From Pseudooceanicola endophyticus (GTDB lineage Bacteria > Pseudomonadota > Alphaproteobacteria > Rhodobacterales > Rhodobacteraceae): a stretch of DNA of 64,000 nt. Location of the stretch: assembly GCF_018760365.1 (NCBI RefSeq), contig NZ_JAHIAB010000001.1, positions 141,813 to 205,812 on the forward strand, in the 5' to 3' direction. The translations under genes and the position numbers were made by a program. Position 1 is the stretch's first letter; the number at the start of each line of letters is the position of its first letter. Positions 27,292 to 35,586 of this stretch are shown here, piece after piece. A model generated the notes under the pieces. The model ran no database searches. It saw nothing but the letters and a program-made list of their open reading frames with translations, and was not told where the DNA came from.

Positions 27292-28773
27292 ATGAGCAAT
27301 GACGACAACGCCTTCGAGTGGAAGACGCTCGACCGCGACCTGAACCGTTTTTCGCGGCTCGAGGCCGCCTCCATGTATGCCTCGCGCCCGCTGGTGGGTG
27401 TCGGCCTGTCGATGATCTTCGTGGCGCTCGCGGCCCTTGCGGCGGCGCTGCTGACCGGGGGCAACCAGCCCGGCGACCTGGTGGTCATCGTCGCCGCCGC
27501 CTTCGGGGCCTACATGGCACTGAACATCGGCGCCAATGACGTGGCCAACAACATGGGTCCGGCGGTGGGGGCCAATGCGCTCTCCATGGTCGGGGCCATC
27601 GCCATCGCCGCGATCGCGGAAACCGCCGGCGCGCTGCTGGCGGGGGGCGACGTGGTTTCGACCATCTCCAAGGGGATCATCGACCCGGCCAGCCTAGCCT
27701 CTTCGCAGACCTTCATCTGGGCGATGATGGCGGCGCTGCTGTCGGCGGCGATCTGGGTCAACCTGGCCACCTGGATCGGCGCGCCGGTCTCGACCACCCA
27801 CTCGGTCGTGGGGGGCGTGATGGGCGCGGGCGTGGCCGCTGCGGGCCTCGGCGCGGTCGACTGGTCCACCATGGGCTCCATCGCGCTCAGCTGGGTGATC
27901 TCTCCGTTGCTGGGGGGCATCATCGCCGCCGGTATGCTGGCCTTCATCAAGTGGCGCATCCTCTATGTCGAGGACAAGATCGCCGCCGCGCGTACCTGGG
28001 TGCCGGTGCTGATCGGCGTGATGTCCGCCGCCTTTGGCGCCTATCTGGCGATGAAGGGGCTGAAGCACCTGATCAAGCTGTCGCTGGCCGATGCCTGCCT
28101 GATCGGCGCCTTCGCCGGCATCCTGCTGGGCGGCCTGTCGGTGCCGCTGATCCGCGCCCAGTCCGAGGGACTCGAGAACCGCAACCGCTCTCTCAAGGTG
28201 ATGTTCCGCCTGCCGCTGGTGATCTCGGCGGCGCTGCTGTCCTTCGCCCATGGCGCCAATGACGTCGCCAATGCCGTGGGGCCGCTGGCCGCCGTGGTCT
28301 ATGCCCAGAAGACCGCCGCCACCGCCGGCCAGGTGGAAATCCCGCTCTGGGTCATGGTGATCGGCGCCGTCGGCATCTCGCTTGGACTTGCCGTCTTCGG
28401 GCCGAAGCTGATCGGCATGGTCGGCAGCCAGATCACCAAGCTGAACCCGATGCGGGCCTATTGCGTGGCGCTGGCCGCCGCGCTGACGGTGATCGTCGCC
28501 TCCGCGCTCGGCCTGCCCGTCAGCTCGACCCACATCGCGGTGGGTGGGGTCTTCGGCGTCGGCTTCTACCGCGAATGGTATGTCGAACGCCGCGCCCGCA
28601 AGCTGCAGCAGGAGCGTCCCCGCACCACCCTGGCCACCGAGGAACGCAAGCGCCGCAAGCTGGTGCGCCGCTCGCATTTCATGACCATCATTGCCGCCTG
28701 GGTGATCACCGTTCCGGCAGCGGCGCTGCTCTCGGCGCTGTGCTTCTGGGCGCTGTCGGTCTTCGGCGCCTGA
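27292..28773 (+). CDS. pit: PiT-family inorganic phosphate transporter
   Basis: A 493-aa inner-membrane phosphate (metal-phosphate) symporter. Both inverted PHO4 repeats are present: NIGANDVANNMGPAVGAN near residue 79 and FAHGANDVANAVGPLAAV near residue 321, together with two STTHSVVGG / SSTHIAVGG segments. About 11-12 membrane segments are predictable, with a hydrophilic basic loop before the last (ERRARKLQQERPRTTL). It closely follows the Nudix gene on the same strand; both may share transcripts. No PhoB box is evident. Confidence 0.93.
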   Translation: MSNDDNAFEWKTLDRDLNRFSRLEAASMYASRPLVGVGLSMIFVALAALAAALLTGGNQPGDLVVIVAAAFGAYMALNIGANDVANNMGPAVGANALSMVGAIAIAAIAETAGALLAGGDVVSTISKGIIDPASLASSQTFIWAMMAALLSAAIWVNLATWIGAPVSTTHSVVGGVMGAGVAAAGLGAVDWSTMGSIALSWVISPLLGGIIAAGMLAFIKWRILYVEDKIAAARTWVPVLIGVMSAAFGAYLAMKGLKHLIKLSLADACLIGAFAGILLGGLSVPLIRAQSEGLENRNRSLKVMFRLPLVISAALLSFAHGANDVANAVGPLAAVVYAQKTAATAGQVEIPLWVMVIGAVGISLGLAVFGPKLIGMVGSQITKLNPMRAYCVALAAALTVIVASALGLPVSSTHIAVGGVFGVGFYREWYVERRARKLQQERPRTTLATEERKRRKLVRRSHFMTIIAAWVITVPAAALLSALCFWALSVFGA

Positions 28774-28832
28774 GGGCTTTCCCTCTCTCCTGCCTTGTGG
28801 CACCCCACCGGGGCACTAGGCAGGAGAACACC

Positions 28833-29300
28833 ATGAGCAAGAGCCTCAAACGGGTGGCCCGCGCCCTTCAGGACGCGGGCATCGCCACCGAGCTGGAAGA
28901 AGTGGGCGAGGCCCGCACCGCCCAGCAGGCCGCCGACCTTGTCGGCTGCGAGATCGACCAGATCGCCAAATCCATCATCTTCCGCGGCGAGACCTCCGGA
29001 GAGGCCATCCTGTTCATTACCGCAGGCGGCAACCGGGTCGATGACGCCAAGGCCTCGGACCTGGCCGGAGAGGCGCTTGGCAAGGCCGATGCGGCGCTGA
29101 TCCGGGCCCAGACCGGCTTTGCCATCGGAGGCGTGTCGCCGGTGGGCCACCTGAACCCGATCCGCGCCTTCCTTGATCCCCGGCTGCTGGACTTTCCCCG
29201 GATCTGGGCCGCCGGCGGCACGCCGCGCCACCTCTTCGGTATGGACCCGACCGAGCTTCCCCGGATCACCGGCGCGCAAGCCGTTGATTTCACGGGGTGA
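28833..29300 (+). CDS. YbaK/EbsC-family aminoacyl-tRNA deacylase-like protein
   Basis: A 155-aa protein of the YbaK/ProX superfamily, which deacylates mischarged tRNAs in trans. The fold markers are QIAKSIIFRG with the conserved Lys, LFITAGGNRVDDAKAS, GFAIGGVSPVGH and the DPRLLDF...WAAGGTPRHLF C-terminal segment. CAGGAGAA precedes ATG 28833. Which tRNA it edits is not evident. Confidence 0.9.
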   Translation: MSKSLKRVARALQDAGIATELEEVGEARTAQQAADLVGCEIDQIAKSIIFRGETSGEAILFITAGGNRVDDAKASDLAGEALGKADAALIRAQTGFAIGGVSPVGHLNPIRAFLDPRLLDFPRIWAAGGTPRHLFGMDPTELPRITGAQAVDFTG

Positions 29301-29309
29301 CTCAAAAGA

Positions 29310-29328
29310 ATGTAAATTTCCTTCACAT
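29310..29328. promoter_or_regulatory. inverted repeat, upstream site (ATGTAAA-N5-TTCACAT)
   Basis: ATGTAAA (29310-29316), 5-bp spacer, TTCACAT (29322-29328): a 7-bp inverted repeat with one mismatch. It matches the second site at 29368-29386 in arm sequence and spacer length. The two centres are 58 bp apart. This suggests a dimeric regulator binding twice before the DUF2852 gene. Confidence 0.6.
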
Positions 29329-29367
29329 ACCCCCTTGCGTGTGGCGGCCCGGGTCCCAATCTAGGCA

Positions 29368-29386
29368 ATGTGAAAAGCATTCACAT
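29368..29386. promoter_or_regulatory. inverted repeat, downstream site (ATGTGAA-N5-TTCACAT)
   Basis: ATGTGAA (29368-29374), AAGCA spacer, TTCACAT (29380-29386): a perfect 7-bp inverted repeat ending 19 bp before the DUF2852 ATG, so a bound protein would block the start region or ribosome-binding site. The regulator is not identified. Confidence 0.7.
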
Positions 29387-29405
29387 ACCACACACGGAGA
29401 GAGAA

Positions 29406-29864
29406 ATGACCACCGCCACCGCATACGACCCGTCCGAGCGCCCGCTGCGCGAGCGTTCGTGGATCGGCAAGACGGAGGACTGGATGGACAGCAGGGGCAA
29501 ATGGGCCTGGATGACCGCAATGGTTCTGGGCTTCGTCTTCTTCTGGCCGGCCGGCCTCGCACTTCTCTTCTACATGATCTGGGGGAAAAAGATGTTCGGA
29601 TCGAAATGCCGCAGCCGCATGGAGGGCCGCGGGCCCGCCGCCTACCGCACCGCCCATGCCGCGATGAAGTCCAGCGGGAACTCTGCCTTCGACAGCTACA
29701 AGCAGGAGACCCTGCGCCGGCTGGAAGAGGAACAGGGCGCCTTCGAGGCCTTCCTGGAACGCCTGCGCGCCGCCAAGGACAAGGCCGAATTCGACCAGTT
29801 CATGGATGACCGCGCCCGCAAGGCCGCCGCCGAGCGCGACGCACCGGCCCGCGAAGAGGCCTGA
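29406..29864 (+). CDS. DUF2852 protein
   Basis: A 152-aa protein of the DUF2852 type. One strong membrane segment (WAWMTAMVLGFVFFWPAGLALLFYMIW, described over residues about 33-59) follows a short hydrophilic N-terminus, and the C-terminal half is charged and helical, probably coiled coil (SYKQETLRRLEEEQGAFEAF, about 97-116). Role unknown; the architecture suggests a small inner-membrane envelope-stress type protein, which is inference. GGAGAGAGAA precedes ATG 29406. Two matching inverted repeats lie upstream, so expression is probably tightly regulated. Confidence 0.85.
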   Translation: MTTATAYDPSERPLRERSWIGKTEDWMDSRGKWAWMTAMVLGFVFFWPAGLALLFYMIWGKKMFGSKCRSRMEGRGPAAYRTAHAAMKSSGNSAFDSYKQETLRRLEEEQGAFEAFLERLRAAKDKAEFDQFMDDRARKAAAERDAPAREEA

Positions 29865-29992
29865 GGCCGCGGGCCTTCCCGGCGGGCCCGCCCCGCCCCA
29901 CGACGCGGCCCCCACGGGGGCCGTTGCCGTGTCGGGGATCAGCCAGCCCCCCGCCTTTCCGCCACGCCTGCCCTTGCTCACCGGAGGTTCCG

Positions 29993-30445
29993 ATGTACCG
30001 CCCCGACCCCGATTTTCGCGATATTCCCCGGGATCCGCCCGCCGAGTGGACGGCTGGCACCGCCCCCCGCCGCGCCCTGGCCTGGGCCCTGGACAGCGTG
30101 CTGGTGCTGGCGATCACCCTGCTGGTGCTGCCCTTCACCGCCTTCACCGGGCTGCTGTTCTTTCCGGCCCTGATGCTGGGCGTGGGCTTTCTTTACCGCC
30201 TGTTTACCATTGCCGCCGGATCCGGCACCTGGGGGATGCGCCTGCTGGGGATCGAGCTGCGCAGCCTTGATGGTGCCCGCCTGACCGGCGAGCAGGCCTT
30301 TCTTCATACCCTGGCCTATACGATCTGCTGGGCGATCCCGGTGCTGCAGGTGATCTCGGTCATCATGATGGCCGCGACGCCCCATGGTCAGGGTCTGGGT
30401 GACCATATCCTGGGAACCACGGCCATGAACCGGCGGCTGCGCTGA
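29993..30445 (+). CDS. RDD-family membrane protein
   Basis: A 150-aa RDD-domain protein. The family signature is present in the first membrane segment region (RRALAWALDSVLVLAITLLVLPF), then GTWGMRLLGIELRSLDGARLTGEQAFLHTLAY and GLGDHILGTTAM at the C-terminus. About three to four membrane helices. RDD proteins include putative transporters; function is unclear. CCGGAGG lies 5 bp before ATG 29993. A hairpin at 29906-29923 between it and DUF2852 (7-bp stem, CACG loop) might separate the two genes. Confidence 0.85.
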   Translation: MYRPDPDFRDIPRDPPAEWTAGTAPRRALAWALDSVLVLAITLLVLPFTAFTGLLFFPALMLGVGFLYRLFTIAAGSGTWGMRLLGIELRSLDGARLTGEQAFLHTLAYTICWAIPVLQVISVIMMAATPHGQGLGDHILGTTAMNRRLR

Positions 30446-30550
30446 TCCGGCACGCCCGCAGGGCTTGGCGGAAAGGGAATCGCGCGTTATCGTTCTGCCA
30501 AGAGGGGCGGCGCCCGCCGTTCCCGGTTCCCAGTCCCTGCTCCGGTTGTC

Positions 30551-31369
30551 ATGCGTCATTCCCTTCCTCTCGCGCCGCAGTTCTACGTGACCGCCCCGCA
30601 GCCCTGCCCCTATCTGGAAGGCAGGATGGAGCGGAAACTGTTCACCTCGCTTCAGGGGGATTCAGCCGAACAGCTGAACAATTCCCTGTCCAAGCAGGGC
30701 TTCCGGCGCTCTCAGAACGTACTCTACCGTCCCTCCTGCGCCGATTGCGCCGCCTGCCTCTCGGCCCGGATCCGGGTGTCGGATTTCCGGCCCACCCGCT
30801 CGCAGCGGCGCACCATCAACCGCAATGCCCATCTGGAACGCCGCGCCACCTCGCCCTGGGCGACGGAGGAGCAGTTCTCTCTGTTTCGCCGCTACCTCGA
30901 CAGCCGCCATGCCGATGGCGGCATGGCCGACATGGATGTCTTCGAATTCGCCGCCATGATCGAGGAAACCCCGATCCGCTCGCGCGTCATCGAATATGTC
31001 GATCCCGAAGCCGGGCTGAAGGCGGCGGCACTGACGGATGTCCTCGATGACGGGGTGTCGATGGTCTATTCCTTCTACGACCCGACGCTGGAGCGCAATT
31101 CGCTGGGCACCTACCTGATCCTCGATCACGTGGAGATCGCCCGGGCCGCCGGGCTGCCCTTCGTCTACCTGGGCTACTGGGTGCCGGGATCGCCGAAGAT
31201 GGGCTACAAGGCCAAGTTCTCGGGGCTGGAGCTGTATCACGCCGGCCGCTGGGAAGGCATGAACGATCCCGCAGATTACGATTCCACCACCCATCCGCTG
31301 AAAAGCGATCCCATCGCCGAGCAGGTGGCCAATATCACCCTGCCCGATACCCGCGCGCCCCGGCGCTGA
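30551..31369 (+). CDS. bpt: aspartate/glutamate leucyltransferase
   Basis: A 272-aa aminoacyl-tRNA-protein transferase of the Bpt (arginyltransferase-like) family. It attaches leucine to N-terminal Asp or Glu, making proteins substrates for the N-end rule pathway with ClpS/ClpAP. Motifs: the Cys-rich N-terminal element [36 protein letters not shown], and the GNAT-like C-terminal region SMVYSFYDP and [30 protein letters not shown]. Length is standard. No clear Shine-Dalgarno is seen before ATG 30551. Confidence 0.93.
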   Translation: MRHSLPLAPQFYVTAPQPCPYLEGRMERKLFTSLQGDSAEQLNNSLSKQGFRRSQNVLYRPSCADCAACLSARIRVSDFRPTRSQRRTINRNAHLERRATSPWATEEQFSLFRRYLDSRHADGGMADMDVFEFAAMIEETPIRSRVIEYVDPEAGLKAAALTDVLDDGVSMVYSFYDPTLERNSLGTYLILDHVEIARAAGLPFVYLGYWVPGSPKMGYKAKFSGLELYHAGRWEGMNDPADYDSTTHPLKSDPIAEQVANITLPDTRAPRR

Positions 31370-31440
31370 GGCGGACGCCGGTTCGGGGGCGGATCGGGGC
31401 CCGGGCCGGATCGAGCTGGAAGGTCGGGCCGGAGCGCCGG

Positions 31441-31500
31441 GTTGGGGGCTCTGCCCCCGTCTCCTGCGGAGACTCCCCCGGGATATTTATGGCCAGATGA
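31441..31500 (-). repeat. short interspersed extragenic repeat, copy 2, with hairpins
   Basis: The 21-bp core shared with 18104-18124 occupies 31480-31500 in the opposite orientation. Here the element is longer: GGGGGCTCTGCCCCC (31444-31458) is a hairpin and GTCTCCTGCGGAGAC (31459-31473) a second one, followed by CCCCCGGG and the AT-rich core. It lies in the 345-bp gap between bpt and the glycine-zipper gene; the rest of that gap shows no gene. It could also terminate transcription. Confidence 0.75.
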
Positions 31501-31714
31501 CAGGGAGCGGGGCCGGTACGGGTGGGTGACGTTGCGCGCCGGGGGGGCTGGGCGGGAACCCGCCGTGGAACCCATCTGATTTTTGGCATTTGTGGCGGAG
31601 ATCTGCGCGCCGGGGCCCCGACGGGCGGCGGCGGCGAACCGATCCGGGCCAGGGCGGGTTGTACCGTCAGAGCAGGGATACAGCCCCGCAAGCCAAGATC
31701 TAGAAGGAAAGACA

Positions 31715-32155
31715 ATGTTCAAGAAATCCATTTTCGCCGCCGCCGGTCTCGCCACGCTGATCGCCTCGGGCGCCGCCTATGCCGATACCACCGTCATCAC
31801 CAAGCATGACAACATGGCCGAGAAGAAGGACAATGCCACCGCCGGCATGGTCGCCGGGGCCGCAACCGGTGCCGCCGTCGGCGGACCCGTGGGCGCCGTC
31901 GTGGGGGCCGCCATCGGGGCCTGGACCGGCAACGAGCTGACGCCGGAGCAGAAGGAAGTCGTCACCTATGCGGAAGCCCACCCGGTGCATACCGTGACCA
32001 TCCCCGGCGAAGTGCGCACCGGCGTCGTGGTGCCCGACACCGTGGCCCTGACCCCGGTCCCCGACCAGCCGCAATATGCCTATGTCTATGACCAGCAGCA
32101 GCAGCCGGTGATCGTGGACAGCCAGGACCGCACCATCGTCCACGTGGTCGACTGA
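31715..32155 (+). CDS. secreted glycine-zipper protein with DUF1236-like C-terminus
   Basis: A 146-aa exported protein. Signal peptide residues 1-23 (cleavage after AYA). A glycine-zipper segment follows (AGMVAGAATGAAVGGPVGAVVGAAIGAWTG, residues about 43-72), typical of small membrane-inserting or outer-membrane proteins. The C-terminal part (VVTYAEAHPVHTVTIPGEVRTGVVVPDTVALTPVPD region) resembles DUF1236. GAAGGAAAGAC precedes ATG 31715. Function unknown. An 11-bp-stem hairpin follows. Confidence 0.75.
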   Translation: MFKKSIFAAAGLATLIASGAAYADTTVITKHDNMAEKKDNATAGMVAGAATGAAVGGPVGAVVGAAIGAWTGNELTPEQKEVVTYAEAHPVHTVTIPGEVRTGVVVPDTVALTPVPDQPQYAYVYDQQQQPVIVDSQDRTIVHVVD

Positions 32156-32184
32156 GCCATCCTCCCGGACCCGTGACGGGCGAC

Positions 32185-32213
32185 CGGCCGCAGGGCATCC
32201 CCTGCGGCCGTTT
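32185..32213 (+). terminator. candidate terminator between convergent genes
   Basis: CGGCCGCAGGG (32185-32195) and CCCTGCGGCCG (32200-32210) form an 11-bp perfect stem with a CATC loop, followed by only TTT. It separates the glycine-zipper gene from the convergent TRAP permease gene, ending 6 bp before that gene's stop. Confidence 0.65.
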
Positions 32214-32218
32214 CGCGT

Positions 32219-34576
32219 TCAGCGGCCCAGAAGGTCGGGCACCACGGTGACGATCTGGGGGACGAACCACAGCAGCATCAGCCCCAGCACCTGGATCAGC
32301 ACGAAGGGGATCACGCCGCGGTAGATGTGGCCCGTGGTCACCGCCGCCGGGGCGACGCCGCGCAGGTAGAACAGCGCAAAGCCGAAGGGTGGGGTCAGGA
32401 ACGAGGTCTGAAGATTGACCGCAATCATGATCGTCACCCATTTCGGATCGAAGGTGCCCCCGTAGATCACCGGGCCGACGATCGGGATCACGATGTAGAT
32501 GATCTCGAGGAAGTCGAGCACGAAGCCCAGCACGAAGAGCACCAGCATCACGATCAGGAAGACCTGGAATTCGCTGTCGAAGCTTTTCAGGAAGTCCTGG
32601 ATGTAATGCTCGCCGCCGAAGGAGATCACCACGAGGTTCAGCAGCTGCGAGCCCACCAGGATGGTGAAGACCATCGAGGTGACCTTGGCGGTTTCGCGCA
32701 CCACCGGGCCCAGGACCTTCGTGCGCAGCAGCACCCAGCCCGAATAGATCAGCCCGATCGCCGCCATCATGTAGCAGGCAAAGGCGGCAAGATAGGCCAG
32801 CCAGTTTTCCGCCGTGACGACCTCCTGGGTGATGCGCAGGTCGAAGTTCGCGCCGAGCAGGATCATCCCGATCAGGGCGAAGGTGGCCCAGAGGATGATC
32901 CTGCGGTTGCCCCCCGTCTCTTCGAGCTTGCGGTAGGCGGCGAGCATGATCGCCCCCCCCGCCCCGAGGGCTGCCGCCGGTGTCGGGTTGGTGATGCCCC
33001 CCAGGATCGAGCCCAGCACCGCCACGATCAGCAGGAGCGGCGGGAAGACCACGCGCACCAGCTCGTTCTGCGCCAGCCTTGCGGCGGCGTGCTTCATCCC
33101 CCAGAGCGCCACCAGCATCGGCAGCAGCAGCACCAGGAACCGGGTGCCCGGGCCCGCTGCGGGCGGCAGGAACAGCACGTCGGCCAGGGCTGCGGCCAGC
33201 AGGCCGCCCGCGCCGATCAGCAGCGGCAGCGGGCTTTCCAGCGGTTTGACGCCACGCGCCGCCGCCAGCGCGATCCCGAAGATCACCAGCACCACCGCCA
33301 GACCGCTGCCGATGGGCGCGGCCGAAGCGGCCTTGGCGGCAGTGGCGGCGGCGAGTTCCTCCGCCGAGAGGCGGTGGGATTCCTCGACCCCGCCGGCGGC
33401 CTCGATGGCCTGGGTCTGGGCGACGGCCAGATCCCATTTCGCCTGGCCGTGCAGCTCGATCATCGCGGCCTTGCAAGTGTCGGAGACATGGGTGCGCAGC
33501 ACCGCGCCCTGCCCCGCTTCGGAATAGCTGGCCACCGTCAGGTCCTGGGAGCCGATGATCCCGAATTCCCCCAGCAGCAGCGCGCCCGCCAGCACCGCGC
33601 CCGGCACCAGCAGGAACCAGGTCAGGCTTTCGGAACGCGTGATCACCTCTGCGCCACCGGTGTAGCCGGCATGGACCGCCGGCGCCTTCTTCGGGTTCAG
33701 CACCGCATAGCCGAAGGCATAGGCGGCATAGAGCACCGCCAGCAGGATCCCCGGCAGCATCGCCGACTGGAACAGCGTCCCGACCGAGACCACGGCGGGC
33801 TTGCCCAGATAGGTCAGCGCATCGGTGCAGCCCGCCGCCTGGGCGCGGGCCTCCTGCGCGGCGGAATAGAGATCCCCGGCAAGCGTGCCCAGCAGCACGA
33901 TGACGATAGAGGGCGGGATGATCTGCCCCAGCGTGCCGGAGGCGGCGATGACGCCGGTCGAAAGCTCGGGCGAATAGCCGTTGCGCAGCATCGTGGGCAG
34001 CGACAGCAGCCCCATGGTGACGACCGTGGCGCCGACGATGCCGGTCGAGGCGGCAAGAAACGCCCCCACCACCACGACCGACACCGCGAGGCCCCCGGGC
34101 AGCGGGCCGAAGACCCGGGCCATGGTGGTCAGCAGGTCGTTGGCGATCTTCGAGCGTTCCAGCACGATGCCCATCATGACGAACATCAGCACCGCCAGCA
34201 GGGTCTCGATGCTCTGGCCGGCGAAGACACGCTCGTTCATGCGGTTCACGATGAAGGAGATGTTGCGGTCCATCGCGGTCTCCCAGCCGCGCTCGAACAC
34301 GGGCTGCGCGAGGCGCGGCAGGTCGGGGTAGCGGAAGACCGAGATCGCATCCGCATGCACCCCCGTCCCCAGAAGCGCCCGGTAGGCGTCCGACCCGGTG
34401 TCGATGGCCTGGTGAACCAGCAGCCCGTTGCCATCGAGATAGGCGATGATCGCGAAGGCAAACAGCCCCGCACCCGGGATGGCGAAGGCCACCGGGAAGC
34501 CGGACAGGATGCCGGCAAACAGCGAAAGGAAGACGATGATCAGGCCGATCTCGACGCCATCAAGTCCGAAAAGCAT
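32219..34576 (-). CDS. TRAP transporter large permease, extended DctM (TakM/FcbT3-like)
   Basis: A 785-aa inner-membrane subunit that carries out Na+-coupled substrate transport. Typical DctM proteins are about 430 aa; this one has a soluble insertion at about residues 60-115 and a large extra block at about 330-540 with several additional membrane segments. This is the layout of the long COG4664-type permeases. Family motifs include AASTGIVGATVVTMGLLSLPTMLRNGYSPELSTGVIAASGTLGQIIPPS and, near the C-terminus, LDFLEIIYIVIPIVGPVI and LTPPFGFALFYLRGVAP. It follows the small permease by 14 bp. Confidence 0.92.
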   Translation of the reverse strand: MLFGLDGVEIGLIIVFLSLFAGILSGFPVAFAIPGAGLFAFAIIAYLDGNGLLVHQAIDTGSDAYRALLGTGVHADAISVFRYPDLPRLAQPVFERGWETAMDRNISFIVNRMNERVFAGQSIETLLAVLMFVMMGIVLERSKIANDLLTTMARVFGPLPGGLAVSVVVVGAFLAASTGIVGATVVTMGLLSLPTMLRNGYSPELSTGVIAASGTLGQIIPPSIVIVLLGTLAGDLYSAAQEARAQAAGCTDALTYLGKPAVVSVGTLFQSAMLPGILLAVLYAAYAFGYAVLNPKKAPAVHAGYTGGAEVITRSESLTWFLLVPGAVLAGALLLGEFGIIGSQDLTVASYSEAGQGAVLRTHVSDTCKAAMIELHGQAKWDLAVAQTQAIEAAGGVEESHRLSAEELAAATAAKAASAAPIGSGLAVVLVIFGIALAAARGVKPLESPLPLLIGAGGLLAAALADVLFLPPAAGPGTRFLVLLLPMLVALWGMKHAAARLAQNELVRVVFPPLLLIVAVLGSILGGITNPTPAAALGAGGAIMLAAYRKLEETGGNRRIILWATFALIGMILLGANFDLRITQEVVTAENWLAYLAAFACYMMAAIGLIYSGWVLLRTKVLGPVVRETAKVTSMVFTILVGSQLLNLVVISFGGEHYIQDFLKSFDSEFQVFLIVMLVLFVLGFVLDFLEIIYIVIPIVGPVIYGGTFDPKWVTIMIAVNLQTSFLTPPFGFALFYLRGVAPAAVTTGHIYRGVIPFVLIQVLGLMLLWFVPQIVTVVPDLLGR

Positions 34577-34590
34577 GGTGTATCAGCCCC

Positions 34591-35484
34591 TTAATGCGTG
34601 CCTTCATAGGCTTCTTCGCCCGCGCCAAGGCTGTCCTGGTCACGGTAGCGGTCTGCGCTTTCGGGGCCTTCGAGGAACTCCAGCAGCGAGCGGTAGAAGA
34701 AGCTTACCGCCTGGAGGAAGACCAGCGCGATGAAGCACAGGATGAGGATCTTGAAGAGGAAATAGCCGTTGAACCCGTCCGGGCTGAAACCGATGGTTTC
34801 CACGTTCCATTTCACGATGCGGGCCTTCTTCAGCATCAGCTCCAGCTTGTCGGAGGCCGAGACCTTGGGCGTGATCAGGTGCCGCCAGAGGAAGAACCAG
34901 GAATACATCCACATCAGCGCGGCGACCGGCATCATGAAGAACAGCGATCCGAACATGTCGACGACGCGCTTGGCGCGGTGGCCGATGGGGGCATAGATCA
35001 GGTCGACGCGCACGTGGCTGCCCTGCACGAAGGCATAGGCCACGCAGAGCGCCACCACGATGGCGTTCCACAGCTTCAGCCCCTCGGCATACCAGGTGAT
35101 CGACTGGCTCAGCCCCAGACCGAAGGGCGCCAGCACGATCTCGCCCTTCCGGAAGATCGACTGCACGAAGACGATGATGATCTGCTGGCCGACCAGGATC
35201 AGCCCCGCCCAGGCGGCGGTGCGCCCGATGGCATTGGCCGTGGCCTCGAGCACCCGGACGCAGCCCCACATGAAGCGCCGCCAGACCAGCCCCGCCACCG
35301 TCAGCACCAGGAACAGGTCGATGAAGACAAAGAGAAACTCGTGCGAGCCGCCGTAGTAGACGAAGCGCAAGAGGTTCTGCTTGTCGGACCAGTCCAGCCA
35401 GAGCGACGGATGCGTCAGCGCATAGCCCATGTGATAGAAGCCGAGGCCGATCTGCGAGATCAGCCAGATGAATGCGTCGAGCAT
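34591..35484 (-). CDS. TRAP transporter small permease (DctQ-type, COG4665-like)
   Basis: A 297-aa membrane protein, longer than standard DctQ proteins (about 170 aa), as usual for partners of the extended DctM. Predicted membrane segments include those at about 55-75, 90-115, 135-155 and the C-terminal one near 255-275. The R-x-D-L-I-Y-A-P motif (HVRVDLIYAP) is conserved. ATG 35484 follows GGGAGGGGA. The gene ends 14 bp before the large permease start and begins 102 bp after the binding protein gene. Confidence 0.9.
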   Translation of the reverse strand: MLDAFIWLISQIGLGFYHMGYALTHPSLWLDWSDKQNLLRFVYYGGSHEFLFVFIDLFLVLTVAGLVWRRFMWGCVRVLEATANAIGRTAAWAGLILVGQQIIIVFVQSIFRKGEIVLAPFGLGLSQSITWYAEGLKLWNAIVVALCVAYAFVQGSHVRVDLIYAPIGHRAKRVVDMFGSLFFMMPVAALMWMYSWFFLWRHLITPKVSASDKLELMLKKARIVKWNVETIGFSPDGFNGYFLFKILILCFIALVFLQAVSFFYRSLLEFLEGPESADRYRDQDSLGAGEEAYEGTH

Positions 35485-35586
35485 TCCCCTCCCCCCTTTC
35501 GAAAGGCCCTGACGGCGCACGGGCGGCGCCTGTCACCCGTGCCCCCGGGCCGGGGGGCACAGGCCTGTTGCCGGTTCCGGCGGGCC

